Shown here one piece after another: positions 45,661-60,800 of a stretch of 64,000 nucleotides of DNA. A program made the position numbers and the translations under genes. The notes below the pieces were generated by a model. It did no database searches. It was given only the letters and a program-made list of their open reading frames with translations, and had not been told where the DNA came from. This stretch comes from Phoebastria nigripes. Lineage: Eukaryota > Chordata > Aves > Procellariiformes > Diomedeidae. Numbering within the stretch: position 1 is the first letter of the stretch; the number at the start of each line of letters is the position of its first letter. The stretch covers positions 2,192,234-2,256,233 of the forward strand of contig JAYKAV010002766.1 of NCBI GenBank assembly GCA_035582835.1, read 5' to 3'.

Positions 45661-45848
45661 CTATAGGATTTCCTCCCTCTGGTTCTTGGGTTTGAGCATC
45701 ACTTGTCCATTGCGCAAGGAGCCGTTCTGGCTACGGAGCAGTTTCCCTTTTTCACGGTCAGGCCATGTAAAGATGGCTTCATCGCTGTCCAGTTCAGACT
45801 CCGAGTGCATCAGGCTAGTGTTGAGGACCTGGGCTTTCTGTCTGCCGC
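45661..45848 (-). CDS. KIAA0319L: KIAA0319L terminal coding exon
   Basis: LMHSESELDSDEAIFTWPDR, then EKGKLL and the end REEIL with TAG at 45663-45661. Near-identical to the human end as remembered. Confidence 0.97.
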
Positions 45849-48800
45849 CTTTGAAGGAGAGAGATTCTCAGGTTAAAAATACTTTTAATACTGGTCAACA
45901 ACCTCACCTTACTCCATTCCCCCTTTAAGTCTCCTTTTCCTATCATGTCAAAGGGGCAGCCTAATCAGACTTCCCTGCGTCTGTCACTTATTCCCTCAAA
46001 TGCTGAAGCCAAAGCGATCCTGTTTCAGATACTTTGGCATGACAGAGGTCACAAAGACACTTCAAGATAGTGCAAAGCACAACAAACAGGTAGGAAAGCA
46101 AATTACGTTACCAGAAGGGGCTGTGAGTATACGTGGGAGCTTCATCTTCCTGACCCTGCTTGGGGCATTGCCTAGAAAGCTCTCTGAGGGCTAACAGCTG
46201 TAGTAAAGAGAATATGCAGGAGTGCGAGGGAAGATCACTGCCTTCTTACTACCCTCCTTACTCTCATCTCTGTTTCTCTTCCCTACAAGGGAAGAGAGAT
46301 AAATTAGCGGGTTGAATTTAGATTAATGCACAAGGACAGGAGAGAGACATTTACTGGTATTGTCAGCAGAGGAAATATTTAAATTTAGCTTTTCCTTAAT
46401 GGAGAAATGCAACATTTCCTCTGTTAGCAGAATGCTCCCTGGACATATCTAGCAAGGAAAAAGACTTTCGTCAGCAGCCAGCCTCGGAAGAAGCAAGATG
46501 AGTTTAGTTACCAGAGAGCAAACGGTTGAGGCACATTTGCTACAGATTGCAGAACAATGAGCCCTTTATTTATCAGTGGGGCTCTTCTGTGCGAGGTGAC
46601 AGATGGTCAGATTAAAGCAGAGTTGGGTGCTGAGGGAGGAAAACACACACAGTTTTTCTTCAAGGGTATCCGTATTTGTGCCATTGGGATGGCCCGGTTC
46701 TCAGAGGAATTGTCTGATCAGCTCTGTNGCTGCAATGCCCTCCGATGCTGCTGTTAGGCACTGTTCACTTTGCTGGAACACCATTAAATGGGATAATACT
46801 AGGATGAGCAGTTATCTTCCACTAGCAAACAAGGATCAGGGACTATTTTCCATGCACAGTTAAAATAACCCCTCCTCTTAACAAAAACAGGACAAACACT
46901 TGTATTTGAAACACGTATTTCAGCAGCTGAAGTGCTTGGGGGGGGGCTGTGCTTTGCACACACTTTCCCACGTCTCCCTTCTTTCCTGGTCAGTCAGCAG
47001 GTGACCGCGGCTCGGTTCAGGTATCAGATACAATCGCAGCAAAAACGCTCCAGCCTGAAATAACTCAATGATCTTTGCAAAGCACCTGAGAAGCACTCTC
47101 AAGGACAGCAATGCAGACAGGAAAACGCTGGCTAAGAACACTGAAGACAAATGACTGCCTTTCTGGAATGGGCCAACAGGCCTGTAGCCACACGGAGCAC
47201 CGAGGACTTCATGGGTCTCCCCTCTAAGATAAGCATCTGCTTCCTGGAAAAATTAGAGGATGAGCTAAAATGTGAAACTTTCAGAGCCTGATGCTCACAA
47301 GGACAAGAATGAATAAATTTATGAACAAGTCATTTGGGGTGGGAGAATATGGGGGCAGAAATAAACATCGCTCTCTCCGGTCCATGAGTATTTTCAGGTT
47401 GCTTTCAGGTGTCCCTTTGCTTGCTAGCCAAAGCCGATCAGTTTAGTGAAATGCTTAGTGACACTGAATTCATGCTTTGCTGTATAGCAAGTCCAAGGAA
47501 TTGCATATTGGCAAGAAGCAAACTACAAGAACCCAGGGGAAAACTTTAGAGCAGGAGAAGTTATAGTCAAGACCCAGTTTTGGGCTTCCTGGATCAGGCC
47601 GGTCTCTGCACAGCTCACATGTATCCACCTACTACTTCTGTGATATGCAGTGGAGGCATCAGGACCAGGCCTGTTTCAGCCCCAATTTCTAAACCAAAGA
47701 GTTAGATAACTTGACTAAATACCCTGTATACAGATCTGAAATAAGCTCTTAGATCTTCTGAGACTCATCTGTCAGTGCCTAACATCACGTTTGTTTCACT
47801 TTGTGATTTTTAGTCCACTGAGGAAGAGTGTTCTTAGTCAGCATTCTGGAAGCTGAGCTCTTCCCTCTCATGTTTTACCTGCTTTGGGATTTGGTTTTAA
47901 CTCCAGGCTTTCTTGATCTGTTGCATCCAAAATCTTGTATTTGCTTTTTCTTTTGGATTTTCCTTTTCGTCTAAAGGGGAAGAAAAGGAATTAAGAGGCA
48001 GGCCATTTCTAAAAAAGCTGGAAGAAAAAAACAACTCTGATCTTCAAAACTAGAGTACTTGCTTATTTCAGATTATTTTCATATCAGAAAGCAAAACATT
48101 AAAAACATTGCTTTAGTTGCACATTTATAGGCTAATCCAAATCTCGCTTAACTGAACCCAGCGTTCTAGGACTTCGACGTTTCACTTGAAACACTAAGTG
48201 ACAAAAACTAATATCCCAGGGCTAAGCAGATGACCTGCTGGGATGATGGGTTTGAATCTTTCACCTCCTAATGCAGCTACTTGGCTCTGAAGCACTGATA
48301 CAGTGGGGGTTACGGCCTCAGTCCCACCTCTTGCAACAGCAGATCACCATCCAGGATAAGATTCCAAAGGCAACCACAATGACGAAAGATGCAATGATCA
48401 CATACAGCACACTCCACTCTGAAAGCAAAACACCCCAGAGATAAAGACGTTTTGGCACCTCATACAGTTGACAGTGTGCGCTTTAGATGACTATTCTTGA
48501 GAAGGAAAAAGAAAGGCCTGACCCTTTGCAGAATTAGAGGCTAGCATCCAACACTGACAGCACCACTAACTCACCTACGGAAAAGTCAGAGGCTTGAGAT
48601 CCAGTGTGCGGGCTTGCAGCACAAGGGCTTTTTTCAATGTGTGTTCATCTATAAAATTTGCTTTCCTGTGGCAGGAAAGCCTCTGCAGGGGCATGACAGA
48701 AAAGAGGTGTCATTTATACGCCTCTTGAATGGACTCAACTCTTAATGAGTGTTCACCGAGAGGGTCTGAAGAGGAGTCGCTTCCCTATCAAATATCGCCT

Positions 48801-51800
48801 GCTTAGAAGGTACGTGTAGTGAGACTAGGGTAGGGACTATCTCCTTGACTGAGCATCATGTCAGAGATACTGGGACAAAGCAGGTACCTGTTACTCTGCC
48901 TACCCTGGGTTTCAAACACTGTTTGGTTTCCAAAGGTGAACAATCCCAAGGAGGTTGCACGTACCACAGTTGCTTTCGCCATCCCCCATCTGCACCCTGA
49001 CGAAGTTCTCCATCCAGAAGGGGTCACAGACACAACGCTTGGTGAAGGAGTCACAGCGCCCATGTTCAGAGCAGTTCAGCTGACACGCTAGGGACCAAAA
49101 CCAGCAAGGTGAACTAAATGACTCACACGTGAGGCAAAAATGGGACAGTATAGTTCAATACAGCCAACCCCCGTAGGCTCTAACTTGAACCTTGTCACTC
49201 TGTACTTCATCCTCTTAGCTTAGCCGTAAATCACAAGCAGTAAGAAGTGCAAACGTAAGCACCTAGGCCTCATGCCAAACTAAAAAGTCCCACTTCACTA
49301 ACAACGTAACACAGTGACTCTTACTTACTGACTGTGTTAATTTCTAATGCCCGGAAGATGAGGAAGTCTGACTGTTGTTTCCGTAGTTCATTTTTTAGCG
49401 TCCAGGCTACCTCTCGTCCTTTGAATATCTGATGGGGTGGCTGGTTCTGTACAAAAAACACCATCTTCGTGCTGGAAGTCAGACAAAAATTATTATCTGC
49501 TGCTTCTCCAAACATCAGGCAGAGAGCCATTCTCCCCAGTCTGTCATTAGAGGGACTTATTCAGAATCCCAAATTTATTTGAAGACCAGACTTCTGTCTC
49601 CATCTTGGAAGCAATAACATTAGACCTGGTCATACAGTAGAAAACCCTTTGGGACATCTGATCCATCCATATTTTCAAAGCTAGGGCTGGACTGTTCTTG
49701 AGTTTGCTAATGGTTTTGTCAAGTCTAGTTTCAAACATCATCAAGCACATCTTTGCATGTTCACACTAAGTATGCAAATCTCCAAACTTTAAGATCCTGC
49801 CACTTTCATAATCTCCTTCCTCGCTGTGCGATCCTCAGACCTTACTACACGTGGAATTTGGTGGCTCATTTAACTGCTCAGCACAGAGCTTCAGCAACAG
49901 AGAAGACAGTGAAGGTTTACAATCTTTTGCAAAGCTTAGTTTGAATGTGCAAAGTGTTATAGCCAGAAAAAAGCACAGGTGTAGAGGATACTGTATTCTG
50001 CACCTTTTATTGCATTAACTTTATGATAGAAGAACTTGCTCCTCTAGGCTTGCTAGCCTTGCAGAGCCCTGTGTATCCTTCAGATTCACAAAAGGATGCA
50101 TGGATGTTTCAGATTTATTATTACCAGTGAGCCTATGAGTCAACAGGATATTAGTGAAGCCCTCAGAGTATGTGAAAAACCAGCAGCTCGGGAAAAAAAG
50201 GTATTTTTTAAACAGTACGAGTTACTTAAGATAGTTGAGGCAAAAATGGGATCTTAAAGCAATCTGTCAGAAAATAATCTCTGCTCTTTTATAACACTTC
50301 CCACTCTTTTGTCTACTTAATAGACATATAAACAGATGAAGCATTAATTACAAGAATCCCTTACTTGCCTTACTTGGTGAAGAGCAGTGGCAACTGGCCT
50401 GGTCATGGCAGAGATAGAAAGGTAATATTACAACAGAAAGTGCTGGCTCTTCTGTTCTGAGCTCTTTAGCTTTGCATGGACAATGAATTCTGATTTTACT
50501 GCTACAGCAGGCAACACGGACACGAAGGAATCGATACATTACTGAACTCAGGAAAGTCTAAAGTATAACTGCAGATTTATTGCTGACTTGCTGCGTGACT
50601 TTAAGCATGTCCCTTAAATCTTCTTCAGTGCTTTAATCTACCTTAAAACTACTCCACTTTCAGTAAAAATTAAGTGCAATATTGCACTTATTTCAACACA
50701 TTACCACTCTGCCCTTGACAAGCTTGTTGCCATGCCACTCACGTGCATGTTCAGGCATTCTCAAACACACCTACAGTAGTGACAGACTGCCATTAGTATG
50801 GAGATATGTGTAGCTGTTGCTGTGACAATGCTACAGCACCAGTCACTGAAGTTTTCTGCAGAACAGTGAATTTCCCAGACCAGACATTTGTGCAGAGGTG
50901 GAAAGCTAAACTCGATCAGGTACTTCCGTGCCAAAGCAGCATGGCCAGGATCCAGCTGGGCCAAACCATCCCTTGTATGACTTGCTGGTTGCTGTACTTG
51001 GAGCTGAGCAACATTGTCCAGGCGGGTAAAATGACCCTGCCCTACAGCCCTGCCTATAAGCAAACTTCCACTTGTTTAGAAGAGACCAGCGGTCGTTTAC
51101 TGTAAGCTAAATAGCAATCAAAACCAAGTTTTCCTTATCTCTTCAAACAAAAATTACACTGGTTTTCAACATTTTATTTTACATTAAATTGAAGCCGATG
51201 TTAGTTTTATATTAGCTTTACTGCCTGCACAAAGTTGGCATGCAGGGCTACTGCTAAGGGGATTGCTACACCACCACCTCTGGTGTGCCGTCAGTGTTTC
51301 ACCAAACTACTCCTGTACCAAGCCCCATTATTTGTTCAGTTACAAGTCACAGCTGTAGAACAGCCTTCAGATAGTCTTCACAATTTTCAAAACCAAATCA
51401 GATTAGTTCTTATTTTACAGATTTGGGGGGCAAAGACATTAGCAGTCGAAAACAGCTTTTGAGGACAATGCAAGATCTCCAGCGGGGAAAGACACCCAAG
51501 ATCTGCTTGGCAACACACCTTCTCTGACCCGAGCAAGCAGGAATATAAATTTTAAGCAACACCTCCGCATGTTCCGATTGTCCAATCTGCTTCCCAAGAG
51601 AAAACAGTCCTTGGTTTACTAAACCCTCAAGCAATCCCCCTCCATGTACACTCACAGACGAAACCTACCTTTGTTCGGTGTACGGCTGGATCTTCTGCAC
51701 AGTAATGTCCGAGTCGAGGACCCCCAGCAGGACGCCTATTTGTCGGATGAACATGCCCTTCTGCCTCTCAGTCAGCTGGCTGACATTAACATCCAGAATT

Positions 51801-54800
51801 ATCTCCACAAGGTTATTTTTCCTAGGATCTAGTGAGAATGTAGATAATACAGATCTTTAGAACTTCCGTTTAACAGTCTGGGTACAAGTCAGGTTTCTAG
51901 TATCTTTCCAGAATGTTTCTGCTTTGAACACAAAAGTACAGAATCTCAGTGTAGGAAGGGATACAAGTCTATGACTTTCACAGGTAATGGCAAGCAATAA
52001 GAGTCAGCCCCCAAGAACCACATGAAAATACAATCACATCCCCCAAAACTTTTGACTTTTTACTTTTGACTTTTTCTGAGCTGGACTACACTACACACTT
52101 TATCTCAGTACACTGTATCCAGACAAACAGAGGGCTTGCTAGTGCACTGTAGGCAAATGTGGTACAGCACAAAACCCAGACTGACCAGGTTTGACTTCCA
52201 CTGTGGTCCTTTCCACATCACTCTCTCCTTTGGCATCTGTTACTCTGAGGTGGAATGTGTAGCTCCCTTCTACCAGATTGGACAGGAGAAGGACAGGATG
52301 ATGGTCTGAATTATTTAAGACTTCCTGGAAGACAGAACAAAATAAGTATCAGGAAACAAAGGATCAAACTAGCATGATACATCATCATACTTAAGGATAT
52401 CACTAAAAGGTAACAGGTGCAACAATCAGCTTTGCATTTCCTCAGCAGCTGTCAACACTACCTCTCACTGACTTCTGTGATGCTGCAGACTGCCATTTAA
52501 AAAAGAAACCTCACCCCAGCTGCAGGGCTCCCCTCGTCCCGGGTCCACAAGTAGCTGACAATTCCTTTATCATCAGAGGACTTCGATCCATCCAACTCAG
52601 CTGTATTTGTGGGCAAGGTGATGACAACATTACCAGCAATCTTTGCAACTGGCGGCTTGTTTATCTCTAAGCAAACAGAAAGAAAGCAGTTGGAGAAAAA
52701 TCTGGTAACGCCTAATCAAGAACTACTGCATTAGATCTCCACTGTAACCAGAAATCCCTATCCTGGGGGAAGCGAAGGGAAATTACGTACTGCAGGATTC
52801 AGTGGAAGATACTGTTCCTCCAGAAAAGCATAAACCCCTGACTTAGAAAAGGCCATTTCAGTGCTCTCCACATTATTTTTCACCCACTCCTTACTCTTAT
52901 TGTGCCTCTGAACGCAGGTTGTGCTGAACTGCTCAGAGATAACCTGTGTTTCAGGCAGTTCTGCTCATGGCTGGACATACCTTCTTTGACAATGACGTTG
53001 ACTGAGCTTTGGCTCTGCAAGCTCCTCTCATCTTTAACTGTCAGAGTAAACTCGTATGTCCCAACTTGAAGGCCTGTTACAGTGGCAATGCTGCTGTTGG
53101 CATTCTCCAGCTTGACACCATCTGGGCCCCTAACCAAAGCACAAGAGGATCAGTTTAAACTTTGCATAAACCACAGGAGCTAGCCTCACACCAAACAGGA
53201 GGCTCAAGCTCAAGCAGAGTTTATGGGGATGCAAACAGACAGTTGCCTGGAAATACAGAGCCCATGACAAAAAGCAAAATTATTTTCTCCAGTTACAGCA
53301 AGATATCAAAAGAGTAAGTGCAGCATTCAGAACAAAAACCATAATTTCTGGTGGCTTAGTGTTTTGTCTATTTTTAAACCAGGGGAGCACTGATACCAGC
53401 ATTTAAGTAGGGTTTACAAGAAGTGGTACTTTCAGCAAAATTGGCTCATGTGAACTGCACAATAAGCCAATTTTTTAAGAAAATGCATAGAGCAAAAATA
53501 GTTCCTTCATTTATAAGAGCTTTGCACAGATTTTGCATTAGCAAACAGAAAAAGCTACTGCAAGTTGCTCATAGGCTTTTTCCTGCATTCCCTAGGCACT
53601 TCAGGGAATTTAGAGTCTGAAGGGAAACATGACAATGAGAAGAGCACTGCCTCATTCAAACATACTGTAAAAGGATCAAATTAGAAGGCCTTGCTGTTAT
53701 TTGATTACAAGAGTCAGTCTCTTCATACGGCCGAGACCACATTACACTGCCGTGATTCGAACATGGCCCATCTCCTTTACATGCCACAACCACACTGAGA
53801 ATGGGAATCAGGCCTAGAGATGAAGGCAAAGGTATTTCTAATGCTCAAACAAAACTCCACCTCTCTCCAATTACACATAAATCCTTGTCTCATTCTAGTC
53901 ACTGGTAAAGCTTGTCAGGCCCAATGTGACCAGGATTTAACACAAGGGAGGTATGTGGGGGTGTGTCTTGTTTTAAATGAAAGACCTAGATACTTGCATA
54001 AGAACAGTCTGGAAGATGATACACACCGTGTTTTTTCCCAAAGAAAGGAGACTATCTTCTGGTCATCTGAGCTCTTGCTGCCATCTAGAGTGGTGCTGTC
54101 CACTGGAAGAGTTAATTCTTTATCTGGACCAGCATCCGCCTTTGGGGGCTTATTGTTCTCTGAAAAAGGATTGCAATATTTTTCATACACATGCCATAAA
54201 CGGTGAGCTTAAAACTCCAGCATTAAGAGGTTTCTCCATGATCCCTAGTATATTTCTTGCCTGTTATCTCAACCTTGTACTCAGAGAAAGTGAGGTTAAA
54301 GGCAGTTAAGAGTTCAGATCAGTGTTTCATTCACACATCTACAATAAAATGAGAACGAAACCTAGGAGTTCTGATTTTTGCTCTCATTCTCTAAGCATTA
54401 CACCACTTTTCCTGCTCCTGTCCCAGGACCAAGCACTGTGGGCAGAGACAGCTGCTTGGAAATACAATCCTGCCGTTATGGTGGGATAACGTCAGTTAGA
54501 CTACATTGTGTAAAATAAGAGAACAGCCTAGAAAGGCAATATTTCTAGAAACTTTCTTCTGTTGGTTTATCAGCAATATACCAGCCCAGAATGGTCCTAA
54601 ATTAGAGCAGCTTTTCAGAAAGCAACACAAAGCTACTATAAGATCTAGAGTATGTTGACAGATTGATGCTCGCCTCTAACCCCTGGAATGGAAGTGGCAA
54701 AAGCAGCTAAGGGCAGCTTACCTGGCTGGACTATCACAGTGACCTCTGCAGTGGACTGGTGCCCAGCAGAATCAGTCACTATTAGCTGGTAAGTGTAATC

Positions 54801-57800
54801 ACCTTCTTGCATTGCAGAGAGCTGTAAGACTGGTGTCCTCACCCCCTTTGAAAAAACATATTCATGTATTAAGAATCCTTACACAGATGATGATAGATCA
54901 GAAGACTCTGTTTCTAAAACAACTATTATCAGCAGATTCTAGGGGCTTATTATTAAGTCCTGCCAGAAGTCTCTGCCACTTAAGCATGCAAGGCACTTAC
55001 AGCAACAAGGACACTGTTGTGGAACATAAAAAGAGTAATGCCATATAGGTGTTCAGAGCTTTTCAGATTCAATAGTTAGCAACTCAAGCAAAACCTCTGG
55101 GGAGTCCTGTGCAAATTATACACATTGTGAACCTGATTCATGGACTTTCTTATTCCATAAATTTGACAGTAGTCATAATCTTTAAAAGAAAAATGATGAC
55201 ATGGAAACAAGTTCCAACTTTTACTGTTTAGGACCGAGGAGTGTCTGGCCAGTATCAGCAAAGTTTAGATTCCAAGGTTCAACTCAAAAGATCCAGTCCA
55301 TTGTGTTTGCCCAGCTTAGGAAATGCATGACCTGGCACAACAGGTTATCCTGTGCATCTAAATGCCATCCTGACAGATAGTTACCTAAAAGATCACACAC
55401 TCTGGCTTCCACGTCTGCTGATAGCACTTAAGCATCCCTATTATACCATCATTGATTTAGCTATCACTGATGTTCCGAGAATTCAGCAACTGAACAGAGA
55501 AAGGACACACTTCCCTAGTAGCCACATAGGTTAAAGTGAGATACATGGGTGTGATCAAGTTGTGCTGAGACCTGTTGTATGGGACATCAGAATCCAAAGC
55601 CATCAAGTTCCCACCTCTCTCAATCCTCCATTCTTGAGCAGTATTTAAAAGTGCATTGCTCAAGAAAGGAAACTGGATGCCATTGAAAACCTGTGGCTAG
55701 ACAGGTGCACCAGCTCAGCCGCTAAGCCAATACCAGCTTCAAGGGGATTTAGTTTTAAGTATATATTTAATCATCACATGCTTGCTCTGTAGGATTATAA
55801 GAAACATTTGCTAACAGTCAATTAAAAATGGTTTGATTATAGAAAAAAAAGCCAGCTAGTGAGTAATCCAGGATGAGTACGGGAGACCTGCACTGACCTG
55901 CATCTCCATCACCTTCCCTTTGCTGTTAGGGCTGAGCAGCCACTCATAGCTGACAATGCTGTGATCATCGGTGCTCTGATTCCCATAGAGGGTGATGGAG
56001 TTCTGAGGCAGGGTGATCACTTGATTTGGGCCCGCATTTGCCACTGGAGGATAATCCACTGCTTTGTTCACAGTCAAGTTTGCAGTGGTGGAGTTGCTGG
56101 CACCATCTGAGTCCACTACTGTTAGACTGAAAAAGGGAGAAAACAAAAAGTGAAAGCAGTGACGAGTTATGATTATCAGAGCTGAATACAAAACACTGGC
56201 TGGAGTTAACTGAAATGCAAAAGAAGAGTTAGAAACTTAAGACACTTTCAAGGACACGATAGTGATTTTTTTTTCAGGAGTGAAAAAAACCTATGGTTTG
56301 GGCAACTGTGCTTTTTCTGAATAGAAACTTCCCCCAAATGCCCAATCATCAGCCTCAAACCGATGCAAGAAATTCAACAGTCACGTCCATCTCTCACTTG
56401 AAATCCACCAACTAGTTCCAAGATAAAACTGTGCTAGCGAAAGACCATCAGCTTTCACAGTGATGTGATGGAAAAGACCTCCCTGAGTATGACACTGCCT
56501 CCCAACAGAAGACGTTCATTAACATGGACACAGAAGTTCATTACTAACCCACAAGTGGCCTCAACACAGTATGCCTCCTCAGGTAGCCTAGTGCTTTTTG
56601 CTAAATCTAGATCTGAACATTGATCTGATTAGTTTATATACCAGCTGCTTAAGAGGAAAACAGTATTCAGTTATAGGTACTCAGGTTTATTTTATTTTAA
56701 ATAGATCTGCTGATGCAGTGCATGGACACCACACCAAAATGCAGACCAAAGGAAAAACACAGAACAAGCATTAAAGTAAAATCAGCTACTACCTATTACT
56801 CAGGTACATGCAGAAAACCATTAGGCATCATTCACTTATCTGGGACAAACACATTNCATTTAAAAATTGGATTTAAAGACTGCATTTCTTCCTAAGCCTT
56901 TACTCAAACAGTTTAGATTTGACACTTCAAGAGACATTTTGTAGAGCTGGCAGACCATACATTCCCTTCTGCCACCATCTTAAAGCAGTGCTACAACTTA
57001 AGAATAAGAAGTAGCTGGATAGCTTATCTCTTCTGAAGTGAAAAGCTATAAAACTACCCGAAAGTGTAGGATTGGAGAAAGAGAGTGTATGTCACAAAGT
57101 AGCAGAGTTCTCTCCCTGTTGTTGTTTTGTTGGGGTTTTTTTTGGTTTTGTTTGTTGGTTTTGGTTGGTGTTTTTGTTTTTTGTGGTTTGTTTTTGTTTT
57201 TGTTTTCAAACCAGACTAACACTTCAGGAATCTTGTACATTTTACTCTTAAGGGATGAGAACTGATCAACTCTTCCAGGTATAACCTACCTGAATGTGTA
57301 ATTCCCGGGTACCAGGTTGGTCAGCGTCAATATGGCAGTATCACTAGAAACTTTTTCCTCCCGCAAAGGACCCTTCAGTTCTTCCCAGTGATAGCTGACA
57401 ATTTTATCATCATCAGTGCTTTCTGTTTCAATTATGGGAGAAAATGCACATCAAGGAGTTAGAAAATGCTGCTTCACAAAACCCGTATGTTCAGTCCCCC
57501 ACTTCAGTGCTGGGCTTAGTGGGCAAAGGTATTTTTGGTCCAAGCCCAGAGGTCTCTATTATGCCCAGATACCCAAACTGTATGCTCTCCTCTACCCTGT
57601 TTCACAGGTATACTCAAACACCCTTAATCCCAGGTTTGTATGTGTGCTGCGGGAAGACAGAAAAACCCAAAACAAAATGCTAACAAAATAATACTAGTTG
57701 GGAGTAAGACAACCTGAACATATTTAAAGAAATTCCTGAAAAGCTCTAGTGTGGGCCAGGATCAGTAAAGGCGGTGTGTTAGTTAACTAATACATTTGAA

Positions 57801-60800
57801 GCTTAACTCAAGAGGCTAGTAATTTTGACTGACAGTAATTTTTTTTTATTCTAAGAAGTAACCTCTAGAGCTTTTCCTTTTTTAGGAGATTGGCTCAGGC
57901 CAGTGCCCTTCAAAAGGAAAACATGGAGAGGTGCTGTCATGTGCGTATTCCCCTCTCCTGGCAGGGGAGGCCGATTCTTTTCACTAAAGTGTGTTTGATA
58001 GTATCATAGCCAGTTCCTCTTAAACTTTATCCAAAGGGCCAGCCCAGAACCAAACACACAGAAACCAGGCTTGCTAGACTACTGCATTTAAAACAGCAGG
58101 TACTCACGGCTGCCATCAATAACTGTTGAAATGGTTGGCAGTGAAATCTCCTGGAACTGTGGGGACACGACGGCAACAGGAGGCTGATTCACCCGAGGCT
58201 CTGCAACAATACCCAAGCTGTTACAATGACATCTACAGGCGGATCACGATAAAAAGCCCTGGCCAAGGAACTCTGCAAAACTACTCTGCCTTTCTGCACC
58301 AGGGGTAGCAAGCAGAATATATATTGCACATCCTCTTCCCTCTCCCCAGCCCTATCCACTCCCTCAGTCCTGCAGTCAGCGAGTCCAGGAGAGGAGTCCA
58401 AAGTGTGGAATTGCTGTACCACACAGCTCCAAGACAGGCTGGTCAGACTGACTGCAGAGAACTACACAATCAACGACAGTGATTTGTGCTTTCAGCAAGT
58501 TACACACCAATGCGGGGAAACAGTGCTAACAAAAGTGATTTAAAAAAGCAAGGACGTGAACTGCCACCACACCAGTACTCTGGAAATGGCTGCACTGCAT
58601 CAGTTCTCCCATACTGGGTCAAGCATTCAAGCACAGACCATTCTAACAAGGCAGCACCTAGAGCTTCTTGCCAAAGTTTGGCTGCTGCTCTGAAAAATGA
58701 ATGATTTTGATGCATGCTGCCAGCTGCAGATTCACTGCTTATAAGGAAATGATGAGCAACAGCATCCAGAAGGCCAGCCACACACTCTTGCTAATTTAGG
58801 GTGTGCACCTTCTTTGCCCACAAAGGTTGTAGAAAAAGTCTTGCTGAAGTGTGCAAAATAAAGGTTGGGTTTTTTTTTTGCATAAAAGGAGATGCAGAAC
58901 CTGTGGTTGCCTCTTTACACAGGCCATCTAAAAAGTGAGACCGTCAGCACAAGCTACTGTATCTACAGCAGCTCATCTGCAAACTGTGTCTTACAGTAAG
59001 GAATGACATTTGACTTCACCTGCCTGTGGTTGGGAATGATATTCTTTACTGGACAGGGAAGAAAAGAACATCCAAAGGAGCTTCAAAGCTCTGGCTTCCC
59101 CTCATTTTTTGCTCCTGCTGCTATAAGCTTTCTACCCAGCTACAGCTAGTTTTTGTTGAAGCAGTGGCTCTCCAGGGTGAGGCATTTGCTAAGCACTTTT
59201 GTATCAGTATTCCAGCTCTTTTATTGAGTGGTCGGCCTGTATGAAGTATAGCAGAAATAGCTGTGTATTAGCAATAGTTTCACATCTCAGGAAATGACTT
59301 AATACACATACATATATACTGAATTCACAGCACAACAAATTCTCACTACGTTAAACCAGGGTCCACTCAAAGAAGCAAAACACCACGATACAGGTATCAT
59401 GGTTTGTCAGAGACAGATGAAGTTAAGAAAAGATTCAATTCCACCAACTCACTTGGATTCACTGTTACATTCACGTAACCCTCTCCACGTGCGTTTTCCC
59501 CATCAACGACGACTTTGAATTCGTACAGACCAACAGTGAGCTGGAAGTAAACACCAAAGGTTATTTACCTTCAGGATGGTAGCAGCTTGTCAGGAGCTAT
59601 TAGAAGGTCAAGTTACCATGCTTTGGCACAGTAGCACATTAGCAGCATAAAACACAGGCAATTATGCTTCAACCTACGCATACACAGCAAAGGATGGTTT
59701 CCACACCAAAATGGTATTACAATGGCTATGCAGAAACCAAAGACTAATATTTCTTTCTACCACAGGTGCCACAGGATTGTCAGTCGAGCTTTATTTTCTA
59801 GCAACAAAAGGCAAACAGAAGAGAGATAACAGAGATTAGTTCAGGTTGTCTGGCCACAGGAATCTNTACTAGCAGATTGCATTTGAGATGAGAAAGGCTG
59901 CATGTAAGAGAAGAAAATCTCTTCTTGTGTGTTTTTACAAAGGAAAGTATTTCTTCTCTTCCTTCTAGGTGACGTGAGTCAGGCAGTCACCCCTTCATCA
60001 TTCACTGTTGAACCAAGATGAGAGGGTGAAGGACTAGGTGCTGGACAGCAATCATGGTATCCAAAAGGCTGAAACCCTGACAGAGGTAGACACGCTCCTT
60101 TCAAAGGGCTTTTCTCTGCATGATATCGTGACTAAAGCCTGTAGGTTTTTTTCCAAGTGCAGCAGAATCCAAGATGCTCAAAGGAATGTCTCATAAATAC
60201 AGAACTGTATATTCACACAATATTTAAAGCCATTTCCTTGTTAAGAATCCCCATGTGCAGAAACCGGCAATCCTTTCACTGTTAGAGCTTGTCTAAAAGC
60301 AGCAGCCAGGGACATGCTACGAAGTACTCCACAGCTCTCATTAATGGAATCAGCAAGTCCCTTTTTCAGTGGGTAGTACAAGGCTTCAGACCTAAACAGA
60401 CCACCACACTGTTTCAGTAGCAGAAATATTCACAACCCTTTGTTAATGTGAAATCGTGCCATTTGTATGGCTTGACACACTGCCTGTAGGCAGCTCTTAG
60501 ATCCTGAAATCAATTTCTTCTTTCCCCTCATGCCAGATCAATCTCCTTTTTATAAGACTGAGAATAGGGCTTGCCTTAGAATGTTGGCTGCCTGCCCATC
60601 GTGCAATTTCCTATTCATCCTGAATCACATACAAGCCTTTCCTGGCTGCCAGGGTCCCCGTCTTCTCCGCTTGGCATCTAACACAACAGGATACGAAGCA
60701 GCAAAAGCTTTACCTTAGATAACTTAAGGGTCTGGGAGTGCTTCCCTTCCATTTCTCCACTGTAGTCTTTTGGATGAGTAATCAATTCCCACTCATAGGA

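Noticed and set aside
49547..49750. Possible repeat or exon in a KIAA0319L intron
   Set aside because: Some phrases resembled an old LINE, but I could not match a family, and no splice signals or conserved frame support an exon.
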